Positions 1 through 11,961 of a stretch of 64,000 nt of DNA are shown in pieces. The translations under genes and the position numbers were made by a program. Source of the DNA: Fistularia commersonii (Eukaryota > Chordata > Actinopteri > Syngnathiformes > Fistulariidae); contig JBBMNZ010000026.1 of NCBI GenBank assembly GCA_037954325.1, forward strand, positions 4,281,501 to 4,345,500, read 5' to 3'. Position 1 is the first letter of the stretch, and each line of letters begins with the position of its first letter. The notes under the pieces are model-generated. The model saw only the letters and a program-made list of their open reading frames with translations. It made no database searches and had not been told where the DNA came from.

Positions 1-187
1 ATTCTGCAAATCCATGTTACTAAATTTCTCTTGGTGAGATCGCACATAACAGCCCCTACGATAAGATAAGTCTTGTTGTTGTGAGATGTTTCCTTTAATT
101 CTCTGCTGTGTTTAAAATGTCTATCGATGATGGAGTCTTTCATAATAACATCATGTACAACTCTCATATATACTGTCAGAACCATTA

Positions 188-223
188 GTACATGGATTAG
201 GTTTTTCAACCTAATCCATGTGC
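188..223. repeat. Short perfect hairpin
   Basis: Arms ACATGGATTAGGTT (190-203) and AACCTAATCCATGT (208-221) pair perfectly over 14 bp around a TTTC loop, and two further outer pairs are possible. No gene context explains it. Confidence 0.85.
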
Positions 224-1627
224 CAATGTATTTTGTTGCAAAAGGAATAACCGAGGAATAGAACATACTGATAATTTGAGATGACTTATGATCTAAACAT
301 TGTAAAATACATAATTAGAGCAAGACCAGGATGCTTACGTAACTACATCAATTGAGGAACTAAAATTTCAAGATGAGGATACATGTTAAGATGAAGTATT
401 ATTTGCTTTTCATTTCAGGTAACAGAAATAAGTGCATGTTCTTTGGGAGAACTAAAATTCTTATAACTACAAAATTAGGTGCAACAAATTAGTCAAGCAG
501 GAACAGTGAGATAACTATCACTTTTTTACAATACAACCCTAAAAACAGCAACTTGACTAATTCAAGTCAAAAATATTTTAAACAGATAATCAAAACAACC
601 ACCTAATCAACTTTTGCAGGAGTCATTGAGCAATACAAAACAAATCTTGAAAAATGTCCAAAATGTGAAAGGGCATTTTGCTTGTCATTCAATCTAAAAA
701 AGGTGCACGGAGAAAGAAACCTGTTCTACCAACATTAATTACAATGATCAGGAGACATCTAAGACTATATAGATTTTGTATTGTTTCCAATAATTAAGAT
801 TTGATTCCAGTAATGAAGATTTGAATTGGATGCGAGCAATTAAAGGACTTGGGTAGCATTTAGATGAATCATTTTGAAAAAGGATATATCTTCATGATTA
901 TAAGATTGAAACAGTGAACAATGAAGAATCTAAAGCTATTAAAAATGTATTGCATATAATATAATCAAGTTCTGCAGTGTTAATGGGGTAGTCTTAGTGG
1001 GGGAAGCACTTAATGATTTGATGGTTGGGGAACATAACCCGCATTTTATCATTTGTCATCTGGTCACTGTAATAACAATTAGGATTAATTATTAATGTGT
1101 GGCTGTAACTGCTGTGGAGCAAAGAGGCACTTTCGGAAAGCCTCTCTCTAACAGAAAGAGGATCTATTGGGGTAGCATCAGCCACAAAACTCCAAGTTCT
1201 GTTTATGAGAAAACAGTGAAACAAGGTCAGGGTGGCCTCATCTAAACCTATGGGGATGGTTTCGCGTTAAGGGCTTAAATAAAACCAAGACTAAGCTTAT
1301 TGTGTTTAACTCTAATCAATGGTTTGCTGAGTCTTTATCTAACTCGAGATTAACAAATTCCAAATTACTACTGAGTCTTATAATAAGGTACTCAGGAAGT
1401 CAGACCAATCGTTGAATCTGAAACTGAATCAGATTAACAATGTGCACATGATGGAAAAGTTAGGGTGCGCTCATTGGAATATTTAAATATAAACCTCATT
1501 AGGGTGTTTAAATACACATTTTAGCTGTGTATATGTATGTATGTAACCGGAGTTGACACCTGGTCTACAATGGAGAAAAGACAAAGAAAGCCTTCAAAAA
1601 AACAAAGAGAAGATGACCTATCATACC

Positions 1628-1978
1628 ATCTATCCATCTATTATCTACCGCTTATCCTACTTAAGGTCACGGGGGATGCTAGAGCTTATCCCAGCTGGCA
1701 TCAGACAAGAGGCGGGGAGCACACTGGACCGGTCGCCAGTCCAGCAAAAGGCCAAATAAAGAGACAGACGACTGTTCACTTTTATTCACATATCTGGGCA
1801 ATTTTTCCAATTCATCTGCTGCATGTTTTTGGACCGTGGGAGGAAACCAGAGAACCTGGAGCAAATCCATGCAGGCACAGGGAGATCATGAAGGCTCCAC
1901 ACAGAAAAGTCCCTTGTCGGAATCAAACCCGCGTGTGCTTTGAGGCAGAAGCACTAACCACTGCACCAGCGGGTAAAG
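1628..1978 (-). repeat. tRNA-like SINE-type dispersed repeat, copy 1
   Basis: The minus strand reads from a tRNA-like head (GCTGGTGCAGTGGTTAGTGC) near 1970 to a tail near 1630 with GGATAAGCGG. This is the very common fish repeat containing TTTGGACTGTGGGAGGAAAC-like and CCCAGCTGGCATCAG-like segments in plus-strand view. A-box- and B-box-like sequence (GGTTTGATTCC) supports pol III ancestry. The open frames crossing it are not genes. Confidence 0.75.
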
Positions 1979-4900
1979 ACCAGTTCATAGGATATCATTT
2001 CAAGATACCATAGATACACAACATATAATTCAACCATAGCAGCACACCAAAAAGGTATGCATAGGACTGCAAGTGTGAATCAATATAACTCAATTGAAAA
2101 AGTACCAAACTGGACACTCCATCAACATCAGTTACCATTTATTTATATTATTTATCGTGGCTGTTTGTTCTTTCCTTATGCGGCACAACTGCTTATTAGA
2201 TTTCCTTACATTCTTTTTAGGGTCCAGTTGAAAAATAATGAAATACAGCTTCGTAGGAGGAGTTATGTGACAGGCGGGTAACCCCAAGTAAGACCACAGA
2301 CAGACGACCCGGGTGGCTTGATGACTGGAGTGATTGACAGCAAACAAGCCCTTGGAAGGTATCCTAGATGAAAACAATCTGAACAGCTCAAGTGGGGAAG
2401 ACCTCTGCACCTGTAGCAGCAGTATTTCCTTTCCAGGCAGTTGGACAAGAAAAAAGATGCTGACCATTCATAAGAAACTTGTTATACCGTTCCATGAGCA
2501 TGAATTACAATGTTCAAAAAAACATGAGCTCAAGATGAAACTCCTTCATATTGGGTTGCCTATCAAGAAGGTGGAGAGGGACATGAGCCAGCAGATATAC
2601 ATCAATGTCCTCTGTAACAAGGCTCCTGTTAACCTTGTGCCTTTATAAAAATAATGTAATTACAATTCAGAGCTCCACAGCAGGCGAGTACACACCTTGT
2701 AGATGTATTGAAAAACTGTTTTTACGATTCCAGAGCGGCTCACTACAGGTTTATTTCCAGATGACAGAGTCAAGAATCAGGGATCATTGGTATGGACACC
2801 TGGGGTAAGATAACTATCCCAGTATGCCCAGTGGTGGAATCAAAAGCAGCCAAATGATGCATGCAGCGTTCAAGCATTTTCTCTACAAGTTACGATCCCG
2901 TCACCTCGCACTCTTTTATTCATGTTAAAGGCATCATAAAGAATGATCAATCCAACAAGAACAAATTTGGAAAGGGGTGAAAACTGGATAAAAAGTTATA
3001 CTATTTTGGAGGTTTTGGGGGATAGAAACAAGGACATTAACCCACTTAACATAGGCTTTCTCAGCTTCATTTTATAATCAATGTATCGGTCACTTCATAT
3101 GAATATTGTTGTAAATTTTACTTCTTTTAACAAGATGCCAAGAGCAAAAGAAAATAACATATTCTCAAATAGACTATGTATTTGTATTGATGCGTTCATG
3201 ACATTAAAAACAGTATTCCCTCCATAAACCAAAAAGTGTTGTAAGTAAAAAGAATGATGGTACACTGGTGGTACATTGTTTATTATTCAGCCCTTACTAC
3301 TAGCCTCTTTTCTGATGATCTGGCATCTTCAAGGATTTTTCAAGTCCGTAGATGAAAAGAAAACCTTAATGTCAAGAATGTAATGGACCTTTAAAGGTTA
3401 ACTTTCATTCTGGAGAGGGCTTATTGATATTTGAAAGCAAACAGCAGGCATACAAATGCCTCTCTGCACAGCTCTGCAGGAATTTCTGCTGTCCAAAGTA
3501 AACAACTGGGCTCACTGATGTTGACGTTCAAGTATGCACTGTCATATTCACAACTCTCGACAGTACATTAAATTAACTCACAGGTGTTCTACGGAGCCAC
3601 ACAGGCAGTTGCCAATTATAAAACTACAAGGAATACAATAACAACAGGGTTAAAACTTTGATGCATTTTTTAAATTTCTTCCTCAAACTGCAATGCTATG
3701 TTAACAGCCATCAGGGTAAAACATTAAAATAAGGGGAAAAAAAAAAAAACCTACAATGGCACTATCAACAGCTCTCTAAGAGGAGGAATATATTTAGGTT
3801 TAATAAGGAAGAGATGCAAGGATATAGGCAACCTCTGCCCTTAACCCTGCAGGAATTAGCTCTTCAATCACAAAGTAGCAGATGCAGTTGAGAAGTTGAA
3901 GCCTTTAAATTTGAGAGGCCATCTTGACTGACAGACACACTCATGAGGACAGTACCTGGGGACTAGCATACAAGGACAGTGGCATTTTTAAAATAACAGT
4001 AATGTTTGTTTTGTTTAAGAGAAAATTCCTGGGGAAGATTTCATTCAAGGTGCTATTTTTTTTTATGTTATTAAGTGATGTGAAGTCAGTCATGGCAGTG
4101 GAACCACCAACAGCTCATAATAATTTTAAGAGGAAGAAGAAACAAGCAAAATTGAGAAGTAACAGAAAATATCCGCAGATAAATAGGACAAACTGAATAT
4201 CTAAATGGAGGCTGACAGGGTAAAATACAGAATTGTTTTTTTTCCCTTCAAAGGTAAGCTATTACGGGGTTTGGAATCCTAACAGAAAAAAGAAAAGTTA
4301 CTCTTAAACCTTGACCAGGAAATTATATACCTGCACTTTGTCGCAGGATTAAAACTTACAACTTTATGAGTATTGAAAGATCCATCCATGTACAACAGAT
4401 TTTTGTTGTATATCCTGAAACAGTATAATCATGTATTTAGAAAGAGGCGTTCCTGGTCCTTATTTGGAATTTGGCTATCCAAGGTCTGACTTCGACCTGG
4501 ACACAGTGTCCATCTGAGTATAGTGTGATAGCGGTTTTGTGGCAGTTTGTTGAAACTGAACAATTGTTACCAGCATTTCAACTGTGAATACTGACTGGAT
4601 TCCCTTCATGTATTCTTAGTTAAAATAACATCCCAGCAGGTCTCCACCAGAGCTGTACTTAGTTGTCACTCCAGAGCCAGGGGGATATATGCTAGTCTGA
4701 TGCTCTCAGTACTGGTACTCCCCTTTGTAAAGATGATGTCTTTTAGTTCCTCCCAAAAGACCTCAAAATGGAAAAAATGAACACATCAGCACTTTCATAT
4801 CCAGGGCCATGATTTTCTGCCAGAAAACAATAGGCTGTTTCCTCAAGGTTAGAAGTGAGTTGTTTAATGAAGGAGTCAAGGTTTCTCTAGGTCTTTTTTA

Positions 4901-7094
4901 CAACCAAAAGGCAATGGAATGTGACACAGAACAAGTGACTTGAAAAATGAAAAAGTTCAGTTCATAAGTCAGTATACTGCACGTAACTATCATTGTCACA
5001 TCTGGTCATTCAGCACCGTGACAAAAACAATGAGATTAGCCTTCTTGATAGAGTGAGGAGATAGTCGCTTATAGTAAAGCTACTATTTCATCAAGTCAAG
5101 AATAGTTAGTTGACTAGGTGGTGGCATCTGAATGGGTTGCCTGCCTTTCTACCTTCAACTATGTCTAACTGACTGGGAGCCAGGCACCAGGCTGCATGAA
5201 TAATCTATCTCATATGGCTTAGGACCATAAGTGGGTCCACCAAGAGGATCCAACAGTGCTGCTTGAACATTGGCCAGTAAAAAAAATATAAACAAGTAGG
5301 TCACATTAAAGTGCATGTGTTCTGATGCATGTGAAAGTCTATGAGTGATAGTATAAAATAAAGTCCAAGTGGCCTCAAAGGGAGCGGTTCTTTTCACGAT
5401 ATCCACCAAAATTCTATCCTAAAATTTGTCCAATGATGAGGTGTGATATCACAAATTATTAACAATGAATTCACTGGATACCATTAACAGAGTAATAACA
5501 ACATCCCAAAAAACATTGTAAAAGAGAAGAATTATACATTTCCAATTTTAAGATTAAGTCCAATACTAGGTTTCAGTGAAGGTTTCTAGGGTGTAAACAT
5601 ATGAATTCACTTTCTGGGAAAGTTGATGAAGACCAGTGTTGGTCAGGAATTTTTCAACTTTGATTTTTTTCAACAACATTTTGTTTATAATTAAATATTA
5701 TGATGTGATAAACTTGCACGCTGGCATGCTTTATTTTAATGGTTAGTCTCAGTTTGTACCTAAATGGTTGTAGTCCAGGGAGCAGTTTTGTATAATTACA
5801 GCAAGACCGGGGCATCATTTGATAGACAGTGAAAGAAAAGCGAAGCGACATCATTCCTAATTTACTCATATGCCTGAAGGTCAGTACCGATTCTCTTCCT
5901 TCATACCACCTTTCTTGTATCCACTTTAAATCCAAAAAAACCAAAGCCCTATATCTTAAAAGAAGTTTGGGTTTTGAAGGTTACATAAGGTTGGGAAATT
6001 TAGAGACTCACAATGATTCATGATTCAGCAGGAAATGTTGCCTTGGTAACTTGTACTTAAAATTTAACTTGTCCCAGAACTAATAAAAATCAAGATAAGG
6101 AAAACAAAATCAAAACTTTAAGTTACTGCCAAAAGACAAATTGATTTCCTCTGAAAATCAGGTCATCCTACTTGGTCACGGTGCATGAATCTGAGCCGTC
6201 TTCCTCTTTTTTTTCCTCCAGTGGCTAAAATTAATTTTGTAGTGATTTCGCTATGTATTCATGTGTATGGAGACTAAACCTGACAAAAATACTGATCACA
6301 GCACCAAACCAAAGTACTTGTTCACTTTATAAGGAAATACATATTTCATCATTAATTATATATTGTACTTATTTATATTTATTCCTCAGTTGATGAAAAT
6401 CCTGGGTGAAATAACAGCATCATATTATCTTTCCTACAAAGACACGGCAGAATACAGCCTATTATTGTTCTTTTGACTCAATGACAAGGCAGTCACATTT
6501 TTGAATACAGTTGTTTCGGGTATCAATTATAAAGCTGTTAAGTTATACTCTCACCTTATTGCGATTTTTTTTTTGCAGCTTTTAGAACTTCTAGACTGAA
6601 AGAACTGCCCAGCGATGGTACTCAAGATTACTCATCTGATACAAATGCAAACATGAAAAAAACCCAGATTGAGAATCTGAGTTCAAAACGATTTTTGTGA
6701 TATTACTTATCAGTGCTGCACTACCACTGTGTATGCCCCAAATTCTATTCTGCTAGGTAATTGAATTTGCAAAGCTCAATGCTGTGCATAAACAACTTTC
6801 AGAATTATATAACAACTAAAAGTGCTCCAACACAAAATAGAGATGACAATTACAAAGAAAACCAACCACAACAAAGTAAATAAACACACTCAAGATCAAA
6901 GAAAGCCACTGATTTCGGATAGTGGTATTACAATAAACACTTTCTGCCTTAGACCATCTCTGATGCACAACTTTTATTTAATACTAAGGTAAAGCATTTC
7001 CTTGAAATGACAGAAAATTAACATGATTGGTGTTATTTAAACCACTGGTTTTTGAGTTTGTTGTCTTCATAGAGACACTGGGACTGAATCCAAA

Positions 7095-8640
7095 GACTCA
7101 CTGACAGAGAACGTCACAGTAACAAAGAGGTGCTACATCAACAATCTGAAAAGCAGGTTTTCAGCCAACGACCTTGCATTATTGCAGAGACCCGCAAGAG
7201 ACCAGCAGCTACAGGAGAGCCTCACGTCCCGCTATCAAAAGTTGTCAACTGGAAGACGAGCAGAATGAGTTGTATTGAAGGTTTGAGAACACATTCACAC
7301 TCATCATCTGCTCCTACTCTGACTCCACAGTCAGCCACCCCCTAGACTTTCCCCCCTCCTCTCAACTGACACCTCACCAGCAGGATGTGTTCCAGCTCTT
7401 TAGGAGACAGAGGACTTGGAAGGCTACAGGCCCAGACGGCATGTCACCCTCCTGTCTGAAGGTCTACACTAATCAGCTGCCCCACATTTTCACATGAACT
7501 TTCAATAGCTCAGCGGAGCCGTGTAAAGTTCACTCGTGATTCAACACTCCACAATAAACCCAGCCCAAAAGACATTCCCTGATATTCTCTGTACTTCATG
7601 ACTACAGGCACTCGTCCTCATCCTGACATGTGTAATCATGAAAACATTTGAGAGGCTGGTGTGATGCACCTGAAGGACATCACAGGTCTCCTGCTGGGCC
7701 CCGTTCAGATTGCCTACGGAGCAGTCAGGTCAGTGGAGGAAGCAGTCAACACAGGACTGCACTACATCCTCCCGGCCCGTCAGTGGATCACTGGCAGTAT
7801 GTGACAGCAAGTGACACTGGGGAAGTTCACATTCAACACCAATCGGCATGGGTGCTTCCCAGGGGAGTGTGCTCTACCCTCTGCTCCTCACTCTCTACAG
7901 ACAACTGCACTTCAAGGGACCCATCTGTCAAGCTCCCAAAGTTTGCAGACAACAGTCATCGGCCTCAACAGACACAGTGATAAGCCTGTGTCTATTTGTG
8001 ATGTTGAACAGCTTGTCCTTTGGAACAGTCAGAACAACTTGGACCTGAACCCGCTCTAGGCTGTGAAGATGACAATGGGCCTCAGGAGGAGTCCCACTAT
8101 GCTGTCCCCATCACCACACTAAACAGCACTGTGGCTACGACAGAAACCTGCAGGTTTCTAGAGTCCATCATTTCAAATTTCCAAGGACCCAAAGCAATCA
8201 ACCAACATGACGATGTGATCTAAAAGGCCCAAACAACTATACATTTTCTGCAGCGGATCAGGAGGTTCGACCTGCCGTCGGAGCAGTCTGTTCTCTGCAC
8301 CTCGGTGATTGCCTGGTCTGGTCAGCCACCGCACAAAATACGAACAGACTAGAACGGACAATTAGGACTGCAGAAAGAATCATAGGTGTCAAACTGCCCT
8401 CTGTTCTATTCCTATACTCTTCCAGAGCCAGGAACTGGGCAATAAACATCACTGTTGACCCGTCACAGCCCGGACACAACCTGTTCGCCCTTCCTCCCTC
8501 TGGTAGGAGGTACAGATCACTGTATGCTAGCACAAGAAGACATAGGAACAGCTTTTTTTCCCCACAGGTCATAACTCTGCTAAACACATAAATCTCCACA
8601 ACACCTTGCATATCATGCAATAAACGATAACATCTGTACC
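7095..8640 (+). mobile_element. Decayed non-LTR retrotransposon (reverse transcriptase part)
   Basis: Conceptual translation with frame changes gives typical fish LINE blocks: DVFQLFRRQRTWKATGPDGM near 7385, HYILPARQWI-like residues near 7760, PSVKLPKFADN near 7925 and EQLVLWNSQNNLDLNPL near 8005. The end, near 8480-8590, resembles PGHNLFALPPSGRRYRSLYA. Several stops and frameshifts make it non-functional. The clade is not certain (jockey-superfamily type). Confidence 0.8.
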
Positions 8641-9206
8641 TCGCCATCACTCCCTCAATCCAGATTACATCTGAGTAAAAATGCAGACTTCGTCTCATGT
8701 CACCAGGTTTTTATATGATGCTCATACATACAGTGATACATATCCCTGTTATAAATAATGTACATACTGTTTACATACAGACATGTTTTATGTGTCCCTT
8801 TGCACTACCTTCTGAAAACATTGCTCATTAATTAACCAAAGTGTACGTTGCATTTTGTATTTTTTACAATGTCCTGTTGTTGTTTACGTCATTATTCACA
8901 TGAATACAAGGTGTAACAATAAACCAGAGCCATATTCAACAGGATCTAATACAATCTTGCACTGTTAAGAATTGTGTCATTTCATCTTTGTTCTGCATTA
9001 CTTTAACATTAATTTTGTAGCTAGAGAGAAAACACTTATTTCATGATACACTCCATTAACATCTCCCCATGCATGACTTATTGATGACTGTGCATGACCA
9101 CTCAATAAATTAAAACATGTATAAATGAATAATTTGAGTGGTAACATGGTGACTTCTTTTTGCCTCCAAAGTAAATGAAGACACGCATGCACACATAATT
9201 ACTGAC

Positions 9207-9391
9207 CAGACTTCCTAGTTTGGATGACGACGAGTTGTTCCTGTGTTTCAACAGACCACATCCCTCATTGCCCGGGGCATCTTTGAGGTTCCCATGGATG
9301 CGTGGACCACCAGCCCCTTCAGACGAGGAGCGTAGACGCCTCTCCAACCTCATCACTTCATGGTAGGGGCTAACACTGCTACACATAGAAG
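9207..9391 (-). CDS. ccser1: ccser1 third coding exon (residues 469-530)
   Basis: The acceptor is tttcctccag and the donor is CTG before GTCAGT at 9206. The exon encodes SVSPYHEVMRLERRLRSSSE followed by a Gly/Asn/Ser stretch with NNSSSSKLGSL. This matches the conserved SPYREGRFIERRLRSSSEG and GSSSSKMNSL region of mammalian CCSER1. It ends in phase 0; the next exon is not seen at lower coordinates. Confidence 0.88.
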
Positions 9392-11961
9392 CTGGAGGAA
9401 AGACAGAAACAAAAAAAAAAACAGATCCGGAATAATGTATTTGATATTGATATATTTCAGTGTCTGAATGAAATTATTGACCCTTTAAAGCGGAAAAACT
9501 GGTCCACTGAAGTGACTGAAGATACTGAAAGAGTCATAGCAAGTCAAGCAATAGCAGGTCAGATAGGGATCTGTCGATTATATTTCATGTCTGGTGTTGT
9601 GATTTGCATTACACTTGAAATTAAAGATACACACCAGAAAAATTGAATTATTTCAGCATTGCTATACTAATAAGCATTTTGCATATCAAGAATGAAGCAG
9701 GTGGTACTGATCATAGTTAACAAATTATAACTGCTGCAGTTTTCAAAATGCCAAAACTAGAGAGGGATGTTTGTGTCTCCCTGTGTTTTGTGTGACTGTA
9801 ACTGTTTGCTAGGTTCCATACCGGTGTGTGGTTTCCTCAAATGAGAGGATCTTGGTTCATGGCAGCCACAGAAGGTTCCTCTTTCTTGAAAAGAGAGCGT
9901 GTGTCTGGTCTTCCTTTCCGAATGCTCTGGATAAGAGTGACAACCCTCACTGCGAACCACACAACCTTCACTCTCACTTGTGGTCTCTGTGTGGTAACCC
10001 GCCCTCCTCTGCTCCAGTCGTTCCTTCCGCTCCTCTGTTGATATCTCTGTCCTAGCCACCTTTCTCTCCTCCCTCCTCTCTTTCCTCTCTTCCAGTGATT
10101 GTTTTTGCACAGGTATGCAGGGCACAGCTGTTTCTGGCTCTGATAGGGATATAGCAGTCTCATAATCTGTATTGTTTGCTGTGCTGGTGTCTGGCAGTAA
10201 AGGCTTTTCAGCACTTGACTGGGCAGGAGTGAAGAAAACCTGAAAAAAAAGACATTTAATTGAGAAAAAAAAAAAGCAGAACTTGGTTTTTGATTAATTA
10301 TAGAAGCTGAATTGCAGAGGAGGGAAAACTTTGGTGACATTTAACAGACACTTCATTGCTCATTATATGTATGGATAATCTTTAGCACCGGACCGTGAAT
10401 GCTTAGCATAGCCATATATACCCTTGCGAGCTCCGCTTCTGTTCTGTCTACAATGGCAAATTTTTTAGCAGTTCTCTTTTACAAGGAAATATAACTGAAT
10501 CAGCTCCTTGAAGAAGTTGTGAGGAAAAAGAGTGTGAAATGTGAAGGGCAGTTCACAGACAGGTAAAGGGTTTTATGCCTTGGCTCCTTCAATAAAAGGA
10601 CTCTCTTCATTTCTGGAGTTCAATTTTTATGTCATATTTTACACGTTCCACACTATGTTCATAAATATTATTCCGCTGTGGATTTTCTTTTGGACTGCCA
10701 AAGGCTCTGGCATTGTGTTGTACATTCCTGAAGCACTCTCACTACTATAGGACTCAATATTAGTGTTTATTTGTTTGATGGAGAGTGAAATGGTGTTCAG
10801 ACAATTTAGTGTACTTTAAAAGGATACCTATTTTTTCTCGACAAAATAATGTATAACCATAATGAACAACCACTTCCACAGAATCAAAACACTGCAATTA
10901 AACCAACTACACTGAATCCGTAAAAATGAAGGTACAATCTAGGAACTACCTGTGAGGTAGAGACAGCCACACTGAAGTTCTCTGGAACGGGTGGAATTTC
11001 ATTGGGTTCTGTGTCAGTAGCCAACCCACACACTAAGGCAGGCACAGGGACTAAACCAGACCCGGGGCTGGGAGCTGGCAGAGCGTCCACTTCAGACACA
11101 GAATCTTCTGTGATGGGTATAAACTCGGACGGGGTGATAGCAGTTGTTCGATCCTCTGATATCATGGGGGATTGGAGTGAGCTTTCACCGCCGGTACCAA
11201 GCAGCTCCCCTGGCCATGACCCTGGGGTGAGCCCTCCTGCCTCCGGAGTAAGTGTGGTGGAGTGAGGAGGTTCCAAGTTCACTTCCGGAGGTCGGGGGTG
11301 ATCAGAGGTCCGAGAGAAGCGGTGGTGAGCTGAAAGAGATTTGGGCAGCAGCTGCTTCTTCTGACGTGATGATCGCCTGTTGTTATTACTACCTCCGCTG
11401 TAATCTTCAAGGAAGCCGGAGTCGTCACCCTCATTAGCCCCTGAACCGCTGATACAGTTGATAAAGACATTACGATTGGCTGTGGAAGAGGACGAGGAAG
11501 TTTTGACACAATCCTCAGTCTGAGACCGCGTGATTTTCTTTTGCTTGTGGTTGCCAAACCCAAATGAGTGGCGTGACCTTGACCGTTCCACAGGCTCAGA
11601 AAATCCAGTTGACAATGATGTTGATATGCTCTGCTGGTTATTTCCATTTGCGTCGGTGCTCTGTGACAGCGGAGGTGTTAAGTTTAGGTTGATAGGCTGG
11701 ACACGTGGGTGACTGTTCCTTTTTGCAGTGAAACTGAGGGATGGAGTGCGGAAAAGACTCCGGCGTTTCCCTGTACTTCCTGAACTTGAGTTGGTGCTGG
11801 AGGGCGATGACGTGTGAACACCATTTCCTCCAGAAGATGGAGAAGAGGGGAGGGACTCATGCTTTTTATTGGTGCTGCGGCGGAATATTGGCAAGCGGGA
11901 AACAAGCGTGGAACGCCGTGAGCCTGATTCACCCATCTGGAAGCAGAGGCAGTGGGGGTGT
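9207..11961 (-). CDS. ccser1: ccser1, coiled-coil serine-rich protein 1 (5' coding part, three exons)
   Basis: This is the amino-terminal part of CCSER1 (FAM190A). Three exons at 11936-10950, 10239-9822 and 9391-9207 join in phase to give 530 residues, and the rest of the protein (about 900 residues in mammals) lies off the low-coordinate edge. Family signatures are visible in order: MGESGSRRSTLVSRLPIFRR at residues 1-20, a serine-rich tract with SSTNSSSGSTGKRRSLFRTP, then NVFINC, EGDDSGF, TPSEF with ITEDSVSEVDA, and RRLRSSSEG in the third exon. No enzymatic domain is present; mammalian work links the protein to cell division, but its molecular role is unclear. The start is the only methionine that opens the conserved N-terminus, and it lies 25 nt inside a spliced exon. 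Its sister gene ccser2 shares the N-terminus, but the TPSEF-ITEDSVSE block and the RRLRSSSEG exon favour ccser1. Confidence 0.9.
9822..10239 (-). CDS. ccser1: ccser1 second coding exon (residues 330-468)
   Basis: The acceptor is a T-rich tract ending in CAG (10241-10240), and the donor is CCG before GTATGG at 9821. The 418 nt run in phase 0 to phase 1, which fits both neighbouring exons exactly. The translation starts VFFTPAQSSAEKP and contains a highly charged Glu/Arg-rich stretch (around SLEERKERREERK) that I cannot match to the mammalian protein. The exon is accepted because splice sites and phase agree on both sides. Confidence 0.75.
10950..11936 (-). CDS. ccser1: ccser1 first coding exon (residues 1-329)
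   Basis: The exon holds 987 coding nt and ends in phase 0 at CAG before a GTAGTT donor. A splice acceptor (tatcctcag) lies at 11962-11963, so the exon probably begins at 11961 with 25 nt of 5' UTR; a second CAG directly before the ATG is an alternative acceptor. The translation is rich in Ser, Asn, Pro and Arg, and no stop interrupts it. Confidence 0.92.

Larger units (their letters stand above)
1..9206 (-). other. ccser1 intron (continues past the window edge)
   Basis: This stretch follows the donor at 9206 and no further ccser1 exon is recognisable in it. It contains a SINE-like repeat at 1628-1978, a decayed LINE at about 7095-8640 and a short perfect hairpin at 188-223. Otherwise it is AT-rich unique-looking DNA. 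Very large introns are typical of CCSER1 in mammals. Confidence 0.6.

Noticed and set aside
1537..2013. 158-codon open frame on the plus strand
   Set aside because: It runs through a SINE-type repeat; the same sequence family recurs at 15726, 45028 and 18188.
7648..8700. Several 60-146 codon frames as genes
   Set aside because: They are fragments, in sense and antisense, of a decayed LINE reverse transcriptase.
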